Source: Pandoraea norimbergensis
Lineage (GTDB): Bacteria > Pseudomonadota > Gammaproteobacteria > Burkholderiales > Burkholderiaceae
Assembly: GCF_001465545.3 (NCBI RefSeq)
Contig: NZ_CP013480.3
Location: 5,580,001-5,644,000 of the forward strand
DNA length: 64,000 bases
Direction of reading: 5' to 3'
Below the pieces are notes generated by a model. It had not been told where the DNA came from. It was given only the letters and a program-made list of their open reading frames with translations, and searched no databases. How positions within the stretch are numbered: position 1 is the stretch's first letter; every line of letters starts with the position of its first letter. Shown here piece by piece: positions 38,574-45,366 of this stretch. The translations under genes and the position numbers were made by a program.

Positions 38574-39182
38574 ATGACCGTCTCGACGGGCGCCCCGCGC
38601 CCAGCGCGCATGATCGTCGCCATCACTGGCGCGACCGGTGCCGTCTATGGGGTGCGCCTGCTTGAGCGCCTGCGGGCGCTCGGCGGCGTCGAGACCCATC
38701 TGCTCGTGTCGAGCGCCGGTTGGCTGACGTTACGTCACGAACTGGGGCTCGAACGATCGGACGTGCAGGCACTCGCCGACCAGTACCACAGCGTGCGTGA
38801 AGTCGGCGCCAACATTGCCAGCGGCTCCTTCGCCACGACCGGCATGGTCATCGCACCGTGCTCGATGAAAACGCTCGCGAGCGTCGCCCACGGCCTGTCG
38901 GACAACCTGATTGCCCGCGCCGCCGACGTCACGCTCAAAGAACGCCGCCGCCTCGTCATGATGGTGCGCGAAACGCCGTTCAATCTGGCGCATCTGCGCA
39001 ATATGACCGCTGTCACGGAAATGGGCGGCATCGTCTACCCGCCGCTGCCGGCTTTCTACAACCGCCCCGAATCGCTCGACGCCATGGTCGACGACACTGT
39101 CGGGCGCGTACTCGACCTCTTCGGTCTGGCACCGCAGGTCTCTACCAGTTGGTCCGGACTCGGCAAGGACGCCGAAGCATAA
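38574..39182 (+). CDS. ubiX: Flavin prenyltransferase UbiX
   Basis: It makes prenylated FMN, the cofactor for UbiD-type decarboxylases, used in ubiquinone synthesis. The 202-aa flavoprotein has the GATGAVYGVRLLERL phosphate-binding start, the MVIAPCSMKTLASVAHG segment, RRLVMMVRETPFNLAHL and a C-terminal PAFYNRPESLD. The 32-base gap to grxD suggests one transcript. Confidence 0.95.
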   Translation: MTVSTGAPRPARMIVAITGATGAVYGVRLLERLRALGGVETHLLVSSAGWLTLRHELGLERSDVQALADQYHSVREVGANIASGSFATTGMVIAPCSMKTLASVAHGLSDNLIARAADVTLKERRRLVMMVRETPFNLAHLRNMTAVTEMGGIVYPPLPAFYNRPESLDAMVDDTVGRVLDLFGLAPQVSTSWSGLGKDAEA

Positions 39183-39231
39183 GCGCCTGATCGGCTAAGC
39201 GGCTATGCGACTGAACCAGCGAGTCAGCGCA

Positions 39232-39768
39232 CTACCTCACGCCATCCAGCCAGCGCTGCAACGTATCGAGCGCCCCTTGCGGCTGCCCTGCTGCCGATTC
39301 CGGCGTCGCCACACATAATTCCAGCATGACCTCGTTCGGATCGAGCAGATAGAGATGCTCGCCGTCGCCGTGACGCTCGACCACAAACGCCACATCGTGC
39401 GCCGTCAGACGCGATTTCCAGCGCTCAAGGGCGTCGAGATCGCGCACGCGTAGCGCCACGTGATGGATCTGGTTCGCGGGGGTATCGGGATGGGAGACGG
39501 GCGCCAACCCGTCGCAATTGAAGAAGGCCACCGCTTCGCCGGGGGCGATCTGATAGCTCACGAGCAGGTACGGCTTACCCCAGAGGCGACTCATGCCGGT
39601 TTGCGCACCCGCGAGCCTGAAGCCCATGACGTCGACGTAGAAACTGTGTGTGAGCGCCGCGTCGTAACTGGGATACGCGACGTGATCGATCGCCACAGGC
39701 GTGACGGGTGCCGACGAGGTGACGGCAGTGCTGGGCTCGAGAACGGCCTGACTGGTGGACGGACTCAT
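39232..39768 (-). CDS. VOC-family (glyoxalase/dioxygenase fold) protein
   Basis: The 178-aa protein has two beta-alpha-beta-beta-beta modules: IDHVAYPSYDAALTHSFYVD and IHHVALRVRDLDALERW, with potential metal-binding His and Glu residues (HVA, LYLLDPNEVMLELC). Members are glyoxalases, dioxygenases or resistance proteins; this one cannot be assigned further. ATG 39768 with GGGAGG upstream is the start. The N-terminal 25 residues are low-complexity. Confidence 0.82.
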   Translation of the reverse strand: MSPSTSQAVLEPSTAVTSSAPVTPVAIDHVAYPSYDAALTHSFYVDVMGFRLAGAQTGMSRLWGKPYLLVSYQIAPGEAVAFFNCDGLAPVSHPDTPANQIHHVALRVRDLDALERWKSRLTAHDVAFVVERHGDGEHLYLLDPNEVMLELCVATPESAAGQPQGALDTLQRWLDGVR

Positions 39769-39989
39769 CGCGTACCTCCCGGGCATTGAGGTGGCGAGTG
39801 TGTCGCCAACGTTGCCTGCGCAGACCGGTTGGACGGCCTGCGGGGAACTGCGTCTGTAGTGTAGTCTTGCAACCCGCGTCCCGACAACCGAGTGTCAGCC
39901 GCAGCCGCATGGACTATAGTAAAAACGCCACACTTTGCGTGCCAAGGCGCGTCCCCCGTGGTGTGACACTTTCGCGAACGGAGTTTGAT

Positions 39990-40283
39990 ATGGAGACCGC
40001 ATTCTCGCCTGTTGTCCTGTACGCCGTGTTGACGCTGGTATTCGTGATGCTCGTGCTTGTCGTGCCTGTGGGTGCCCGTTGGCGCCAGGTGGCATGGCCG
40101 GCCTCGATGCCACCGCTCTCGCCGCACCGTCCGGGCGATCTGCTCGGCGCCCCGCGCACGCCCTACTGGCGCTCGCCGAACGACACACGAGATTTACGCC
40201 GCCCCTCGTACTTCAGCACGTCGGAACAACGCGGACGACGCCCGCCGGGCTTTCTCGCACCGCGCGATCACGACTGGCGATAG
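39990..40283 (+). CDS. Small single-TM hypothetical protein
   Basis: A 97-aa protein, not recognised. ATG 39990 is preceded by GGAG. One TM spans about residues 7-28 (VVLYAVLTLVFVMLVLVVPV); the rest is a Pro/Arg-rich cytoplasmic or periplasmic tail. A perfect 10-bp inverted repeat downstream may be its terminator. Confidence 0.55.
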   Translation: METAFSPVVLYAVLTLVFVMLVLVVPVGARWRQVAWPASMPPLSPHRPGDLLGAPRTPYWRSPNDTRDLRRPSYFSTSEQRGRRPPGFLAPRDHDWR

Positions 40284-40330
40284 CCGTCGATCGCGAGTCG
40301 CGCCCAACGCCCCACCGATGTTGTCGTGAA

Positions 40331-40358
40331 TAGCGGCCGATAAGATTTTCGGCCGCTA
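40331..40358. terminator. Hairpin, possible terminator
   Basis: TAGCGGCCGA (40331-40340) pairs perfectly with TCGGCCGCTA (40349-40358) over an 8-base loop. The downstream T content is modest, so strength is uncertain. Confidence 0.5.
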
Positions 40359-40458
40359 TCGCAGGTTTCCTTACGCCTTGTTACATCTGTAGTCCTGCGG
40401 TTGCACCGCCGTGGGACCACGTTCCTTAAAATTGGACGTGATGAAACAAGGAGATCAG

Positions 40459-40764
40459 ATGCAACATCAACACTGGATCGCTGCCGCAGGGATGGCGGCC
40501 GCGCTCGTCTCGGGCAGCGCACTCGCACGCACCGATGTCTCGGTGAATATCGGCATTCCGGGGCCGGCCATCGTGGCCCCTGCCCCCGTCTACGTCGCAC
40601 CGCCGGTCTATGCTGCGCCCGCACCGATGATGGTCGCGCCGCCCCCGCCGGTGATCTACGGACCGCGTCCGCATTACTGGCGCGGACCGCCCCCGCGCCA
40701 TTGGCATCACGACCGTGACTGGGATCGCCGCGATTGGCATCGCCACGACGGCTATCGCCGCTGA
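40459..40764 (+). CDS. Small periplasmic Pro/His/Arg-rich protein
   Basis: A 101-aa protein with a signal peptide cleaved near ALA (MQHQHWIAAAGMAAALVSGS is the start of it), then PAPVYVAPPVYAAP-type repeats and a His/Trp/Arg/Asp-rich tail (RHWHHDRDWDRRDWHRHD). Such YXXPP-type proteins are common and uncharacterised in Burkholderiaceae. AAGGAG lies eight bases before ATG 40459. Metal binding by the tail is possible but unproven. Confidence 0.72.
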   Translation: MQHQHWIAAAGMAAALVSGSALARTDVSVNIGIPGPAIVAPAPVYVAPPVYAAPAPMMVAPPPPVIYGPRPHYWRGPPPRHWHHDRDWDRRDWHRHDGYRR

Positions 40765-40851
40765 TCTCGCAAGCCGGCACCGCAACCACCACCTTTAATT
40801 TGACGGTGAATGCCCGATAAATTGACGGTGAATTGGCGATGAATTGCCAAC

Positions 40852-40886
40852 AAAAAGCCCCGCATGTTTTGCTTGCGGGGCTTTTT
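40852..40886. terminator. Strong bidirectional intrinsic terminator
   Basis: A 13-bp perfect stem (40852-40864 with 40874-40886), a 9-base loop, an A-run before and a T-run after. Confidence 0.9.
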
Positions 40887-41085
40887 ATTTTTCACGGCGA
40901 ACAATTCTCGGCCAATGAGAAATTCAAATGAAACAGGCGTGATTCATATCGCGCCCGTCTCATCATCAACCGATGAATAAGCATTAATTGATCGCGTGTA
41001 ATTTCGATGGGTTGAATTTCGCGTTTTGTCGCGTTTTGGCTCCCCAATTAAATCCCGAACGACGTTCTCTATTTCGTCAGTCGAA

Positions 41086-41199
41086 TCAATAACGATAGCA
41101 GCACGGGTGTCCGTAGTAACCCCCGTAATACGGCCGGGCCGGAACAACAACGCATCCGGCAAGCGTGACGGCAAGCAGTGCGGCAACAAGCAACTTCAT
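41086..41199 (-). CDS. Small lipoprotein, 37 aa
   Basis: A short gene: ATG at 41199 with AGGAG eight bases upstream. The product is MKLLVAALLAVTLAGC followed by VVVPARPYYGGYYGHPCCYRY. The LAGC lipobox predicts lipidation at Cys16, leaving a 22-residue Tyr/Gly/Pro-rich mature chain. Similar tiny Tyr-rich lipoproteins are frequent in Burkholderiaceae; function unknown. Confidence 0.68.
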   Translation of the reverse strand: MKLLVAALLAVTLAGCVVVPARPYYGGYYGHPCCYRY

Positions 41200-41337
41200 G
41201 ATCTGACTCCTGATGATAAGGAACGAGGGGAACGCGAGTCCGTTCGATTCCTTTATATCTTTGGCCCGATACGAAGCCCATCACGCGTCTGTAAGCCGTG
41301 TAAGCGAAGGTTGCCAAACGGGGGAAGTGTCGCACTT

Positions 41338-41371
41338 TGTTACGTTACATGCGGCGTCCAACGCCGTAACA
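41338..41371. promoter_or_regulatory. Inverted repeat upstream of the sigma-54 promoter, possible activator site
   Basis: TGTTACG (41338-41344) and CGTAACA (41365-41371) are perfect inverted arms; inside lies CGGCG (41352-41356) / CGCCG (41362-41366). The site is about 115 bases before the inferred start at about 41469, the usual distance for a bacterial enhancer-binding protein. Confidence 0.45.
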
Positions 41372-41442
41372 TCACCGCCCCCGGCCAGCGACGCTTTCAT
41401 GACAACCCAATAACGACGCGGGTTTGCGCTTGTCGCAGCCGC

Positions 41443-41458
41443 TGGCACGGCGATTGCA
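41443..41458 (+). promoter_or_regulatory. Canonical sigma-54 (RpoN) promoter
   Basis: TGGCACG-N4-TTGCA is an exact match to the sigma-54 -24/-12 consensus, with the required ten bases between GG and GC. Transcription would start near 41469, toward the right. Confidence 0.75.
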
Positions 41459-41468
41459 TAGTAATGTG

Positions 41469-41550
41469 TGCCGCCCTCTCAATTGCCCCGAAGAGAGCGG
41501 CTTTGGATGTCAGCCCCTTCCCGCGTCTGACGCGGGAGGGGGTCTTTTTT
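41469..41550 (+). ncRNA. Putative sigma-54-dependent small RNA, about 82 nt
   Basis: From the inferred start near 41469 to the end of a T-tract at 41550. It contains a first hairpin (CCG 41471-41473 and CTCTC 41476-41480 with GAGAG 41493-41497 and CGG 41498-41500) and the terminator hairpin. No convincing reading frame with a ribosome-binding site fits inside, so a regulatory RNA is more likely than a short mRNA. Not matched to any family I know. Confidence 0.5.
41514..41550 (+). terminator. Strong intrinsic terminator
   Basis: A 12-bp stem (41514-41525 with 41531-41542, one G-T pair), a TCTGA loop and TCTTTTTT. It works only left to right. No upstream protein gene on this strand needs it, which supports the small-RNA call. 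Confidence 0.88.
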
Positions 41551-41886
41551 CCGACAGGCTGCTCAGCCACTTCAATTGCACCGTCTGCGTGCAAAACCCC
41601 TCGTATTGCCATTTCATCTGCGCGTTTGAAATGTATTGACGCTATAACAGCGTCGACTTTGCGCCCGTTTCATTTATCTTTAAATCTTTATTCGGCGCGG
41701 CTTACCGGGTGATTTTGCCATTCAAGGCAAAAACAACATGCGGGTAGCCACCAATCTCAAGTTGACTTTCCAACTGTCGTAATCGCGTCTATAGAGGAGT
41801 GCGCGTCAACTCCTGGGCGACGCAAAAAATCCTTTTCGTGACGGCCGCACGACACGCGCCGGGGCAAGCGTATCAGGGAGAAGGTC
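41551..41886. other. Upstream region of the PAS-chemoreceptor gene, with a receptor-like 14-codon frame
   Basis: There is no full gene. At 41738-41782 a 14-codon frame, MRVATNLKLTFQLS, then TAA, resembles the start of a membrane chemoreceptor. The region around 41665-41695 is AT-rich and may carry the promoter. Confidence 0.4.
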
Positions 41887-43950
41887 ATGGAAATCGCCAC
41901 GCCTGAATTCCAGATGGAACAACAGGAACTACAGGCCATCAGCGCCGCACTTAACCGCGTTCAGGCGGTTATCGAGTTCGATCTGCAAGGCCGCGTCATG
42001 CACGCGAACGATAATTTCCTTCAGACACTCGGTTATCGGCTCGACGAAATTCAGGGCCAGCACCACCGTATGTTCTGCGAGCCGGACTACGCCGCGTCAG
42101 AGGCGTACCGCGACTTCTGGGCGAAGCTTGGGCGCGGGGAATTCGACTCGGGCGAATACAAGCGTGTCGCCAAGGGCGGCCGCGAGGTCTGGATCCGCGC
42201 CTCGTACAACCCGGTGTTCGACGCCAACGGCGTGCCCTACAAGGTCATCAAGTTCGCGACCGACGTCACCGCCGACCGGGCGCGCCAAGCGGAATTTGAG
42301 AGCAAGGTGCGCGCCATCGGCGTATCGCAGGCTGTGATCGAATTCCAGCTCGATGGCACCGTGCTCACCGCTAACGACAACTTTCTGCAAGCCCTCGGCT
42401 ACTCGCTCGACGAGATCAAGGGCCAGCATCACCGCATGTTCTGCGAGCCGGAGTACGCCAACTCGGCGGCTTACCGCGACTTCTGGGCCCGCCTGAATCG
42501 CGGCGAGTTTGACACCGGCGAGTACAAGCGCATCGGCAAAGGCGGCCGCGAGATCTGGATTCACGCCTCCTACAACCCCGTATTCGATGCCAGCGGGCGC
42601 CCGTACAAGGTCGTCAAGTTCGCCTCGGACGTGACCGCCCAGCGTCGTCAGACGGCCGAGTTCGAAGGCAAGGTGCGCGCGATGGATCTGGCGCAGGCCG
42701 TGATCGAGTTCAACCTCGACGGCACGGTGATCACCGCCAACGACAACTTTCTCAAGACACTCGGCTACGCGTTCGACGACATCAAGGGCAAGCATCACCG
42801 CATGTTCTGCGAGCCGGAATACGCCGCGTCCGACACGTATCGCGAGTTCTGGGCGAAGCTCAATCGCGGCGAATTCGACTCCGGCCGCTACAAGCGCATC
42901 GGCCGTGGCGGGCGCGAAGTCTGGATTCAGGCGACGTACAACCCGATTCTCGACATGAACGGCCGCCCCTACAAGGTGGTGAAGTTCGCAACCGACATTA
43001 CGCAGCAAGTCGAACTCGAAGCCAGCGTGAAGCGCCGCGCCGAAGACGATCAACGCAAGGTGGCCGCGTTGCTGAACACAGTCAATCGTGCGGCTGCCGG
43101 CGACCTGACCGGCGACATCGCCGTGAACGGCACCGACCCGATCGATCAACTGGCCGAAGGCATTCGCCACATGATGGACGACCTGCGCGGCGTGATCGGC
43201 AAGGTCGTGAACTCGGCCGGCGAATTCTCGGGCGCATCGCGCGACATCGCAGACCGCGCCAATACGGTCGCGACCGGTGCTCAGGCGCTCGGTGCCACCG
43301 TCGAAGAGATGAATGCCTCGATCGAAGAACTGACCGCATCGATCAACTCGATTGCCGACAACACCAAGGGCGCCGATCAGCTTGCCAAGGCCACACAGCA
43401 GGAAGCGGAGACCGGCGCGCGCGCCATCGCCCGCTCGGTCGAGGCGATGGAGTTGATCAACAAGTCCTCGGAAGACATCGGCGAGATCGTCAAGGTGATC
43501 GGCGAGATTGCCGGGCAGACCAATCTGCTGGCCTTCAACGCGGCCATCGAGGCTGCGCGTGCTGGCGAGCACGGTCTGGGCTTCTCGGTCGTGGCCGACG
43601 AAGTGCGCAAGCTGGCCGAGCGCTCGTCGCAGGCGACCAAGGAAATCTCGAAACTCATCAACGAGTCGACCAAGCGCGTGGCACAGGGCAGCGAGGTGTC
43701 GAAGCAGGCGGGCGACGCGTTCGAGAAGATTGTCGGCGGCGTGTCGCGCACCACGCAGGCGATCTCCGAGATTTCTTGTGCCGCAGAAGAGCAACTGGTC
43801 GCCGCCCGCGAAGTGAGCCTTGCGATTCAGCACGTGGCCGAAGAGACCGAGAAGTCGGCGGGTGCGTGCGAGACCATCGCGCAGGCCACCGCCGGGCTCA
43901 CCAGTGAGGCCGAGGAACTCGACCGCACGGTCTCCCGTTTCAAAGTCTGA
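41887..43950 (+). CDS. Soluble methyl-accepting chemotaxis protein with three PAS domains
   Basis: A 687-aa protein without TMs. Three tandem PAS-PAC units of exactly 122 residues each (about 25-390), all with HHRMFCEP and GREVWI or GREIWI, precede a signalling domain with the canonical hairpin tip [20 protein letters not shown] and adjacent [17 protein letters not shown]. Soluble PAS receptors such as BdlA or Aer-like proteins sense redox or intracellular ligands through heme or flavin. There is no CheR-tethering pentapeptide at the C-terminus (ends RFKV). It heads a cluster with cheR, cheD and a CheW protein. GGGAGAAGG precedes ATG 41887. Confidence 0.93.
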   Translation: MEIATPEFQMEQQELQAISAALNRVQAVIEFDLQGRVMHANDNFLQTLGYRLDEIQGQHHRMFCEPDYAASEAYRDFWAKLGRGEFDSGEYKRVAKGGREVWIRASYNPVFDANGVPYKVIKFATDVTADRARQAEFESKVRAIGVSQAVIEFQLDGTVLTANDNFLQALGYSLDEIKGQHHRMFCEPEYANSAAYRDFWARLNRGEFDTGEYKRIGKGGREIWIHASYNPVFDASGRPYKVVKFASDVTAQRRQTAEFEGKVRAMDLAQAVIEFNLDGTVITANDNFLKTLGYAFDDIKGKHHRMFCEPEYAASDTYREFWAKLNRGEFDSGRYKRIGRGGREVWIQATYNPILDMNGRPYKVVKFATDITQQVELEASVKRRAEDDQRKVAALLNTVNRAAAGDLTGDIAVNGTDPIDQLAEGIRHMMDDLRGVIGKVVNSAGEFSGASRDIADRANTVATGAQALGATVEEMNASIEELTASINSIADNTKGADQLAKATQQEAETGARAIARSVEAMELINKSSEDIGEIVKVIGEIAGQTNLLAFNAAIEAARAGEHGLGFSVVADEVRKLAERSSQATKEISKLINESTKRVAQGSEVSKQAGDAFEKIVGGVSRTTQAISEISCAAEEQLVAAREVSLAIQHVAEETEKSAGACETIAQATAGLTSEAEELDRTVSRFKV
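41968..43065. repeat. Three tandem 366-bp coding repeats (PAS units)
   Basis: Matching positions start at 41968, 42334 and 42700, an exact 366-base period, with no insertions or deletions between the units over most of their length. This indicates in-gene duplication. Confidence 0.85.
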
Positions 43951-44012
43951 TGCCGCACCCCGTTCCTTCGATCTGTCACGACTGACGCGTCCGTATCTCC
44001 GGAGAGCACGAC

Positions 44013-44855
44013 ATGGAAATCGAAGCCGACGCCGACCCCGGTACCCAGCTCGCCCTTTTGCGCGCCGTGCACCGGCACACCGGCATCTCGATGAACGAAA
44101 AGAAGTGGACGATGTTGCAGGGGCGGCTACGCCCGCGCCTGCGCACGCTCTCACTGCGTTGCTATCGCGACTATCTGGCGCTACTGGAAAACACGCCGGA
44201 CGAAGTGCGCAACTTCGTGAATCTGGTCACGACCAACGAGACCACGTTCTTTCGCACGCCGCGCGTGTGGGACTACTTCGCGCAGCACTTTCTACCGCGC
44301 TGGCAGGAGGGCAAGCCCGGCCGCCCGTTCCGTATGTGGTCGGCGGCAGCCTCCAGCGGCGAAGAGGCCTACTCGACGGCGATGATCTGCGAGGAATTCC
44401 GCGTGCGGCATCCGGACTTCCAGTATCAGATTCACGCGACCGACATCTCGAGTCAGGTGCTGGCCGTGGCGATGGCGGGCAACTACGGCGGACGCAGCAT
44501 CGACGGCCTGAAGCAGCAACGCCCGGGTCTGCTTGCCAAGTATTTCCGCCCGAGTGTGGGCGGACACACCGTGGTGCCCGAACTGCGCGCGCACATCACC
44601 TTTGCCGAGCACAACCTGTATCAGCGCATGGCGCGCCGCGAGGCGTTCGATCTGATCATGTTGCGCAACGTGCTGATCTACTTCGAAGCCCCCGATCAGG
44701 AGCGGGTGCTCGAGAATGTGCGCCGCACGCTCGCTCCCGAAGGCGTGCTCATCGTGGGCGAGTCGGAATCGCTCTCGCGGCTGTCGACCGGCTACCGGTT
44801 CGAACAACCGCTCATCTACCGAAATCAGGGAGCGCCGAATGGGGTCATCGCATGA
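44013..44855 (+). CDS. cheR: Chemotaxis protein methyltransferase CheR
   Basis: The 280-aa protein methylates glutamates of chemoreceptors with SAM. The N-terminal helical domain (HTGISMNEKKWTMLQGRL) precedes the SAM-binding domain (RMWSAAASSGEEAYSTAM) and the FDLIMLRNVLIYFEAPDQ segment. It lies 62 bases after the receptor gene, and the cheD start lies inside its 3' end. Confidence 0.95.
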   Translation: MEIEADADPGTQLALLRAVHRHTGISMNEKKWTMLQGRLRPRLRTLSLRCYRDYLALLENTPDEVRNFVNLVTTNETTFFRTPRVWDYFAQHFLPRWQEGKPGRPFRMWSAAASSGEEAYSTAMICEEFRVRHPDFQYQIHATDISSQVLAVAMAGNYGGRSIDGLKQQRPGLLAKYFRPSVGGHTVVPELRAHITFAEHNLYQRMARREAFDLIMLRNVLIYFEAPDQERVLENVRRTLAPEGVLIVGESESLSRLSTGYRFEQPLIYRNQGAPNGVIA

Positions 44856-45366
44856 TATTCAGGTGTTGATGGGCGAAGTGCGCATCGGGCGCGGCGAAGA
44901 CGTGTTGCGCGCGACACTTGGTTCCTGTGTCGGCATCGCGCTGATGTGGCGCTCGCGTGGCCTGTATGGTCTCGCGCACTGCCTGTTGCCCGAAGCCCCG
45001 GCGCCCACGCTCGCCATCGGCGCGAAGTACGTGACGCAAGCCGTGCCGTCGCTGCTGGCGCTCATGAAAGCCGACGGGGCGCGGCGCAGCGAAATCGAAG
45101 CCGTCATCGCGGGCGGCGGCAACATGATGCCGCACCAGCCGCCCGCCCGGCACGGGCTGATCGGCGTGGCCAACGCCAAGATGGCGCAGGCACTCATCGC
45201 CGAGACCGGCATTCCGATCGTGCACGTGGAAGTGGGTGGCGAAGTCGGACGGCAAATCACCATCGATTGCGCCCATCACTCGTATTTCGTGCGCGTGATC
45301 GGATCGAACGGTGCCACCGAGGTACCGCGCCGCCCGGCGCTTCGACTCGTGGGACGGGGCACATGA
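44839..45366 (+). CDS. cheD: Chemoreceptor glutamine deamidase CheD
   Basis: The 175-aa enzyme deamidates receptor glutamines. The catalytic Cys30 is in RATLGSCVGIAL, the His in YGLAHCLLP, and GGGNMMP is present. It starts at ATG 44839, overlapping cheR by 17 bases, and its stop overlaps the next start (ATGA). CheD often works with CheC, which is absent here. Confidence 0.95.
   Translation: MGSSHDIQVLMGEVRIGRGEDVLRATLGSCVGIALMWRSRGLYGLAHCLLPEAPAPTLAIGAKYVTQAVPSLLALMKADGARRSEIEAVIAGGGNMMPHQPPARHGLIGVANAKMAQALIAETGIPIVHVEVGGEVGRQITIDCAHHSYFVRVIGSNGATEVPRRPALRLVGRGT

Noticed and set aside
41397..41639. Short frames on both strands across the small-RNA region
   Set aside because: They run through the terminator hairpin and sigma-54 promoter, lack ribosome-binding sites and have no coherent protein features.
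42097..44154. A 685-codon minus-strand frame opposite the chemoreceptor
   Set aside because: Antisense shadow of repeated PAS and receptor coding sequence.
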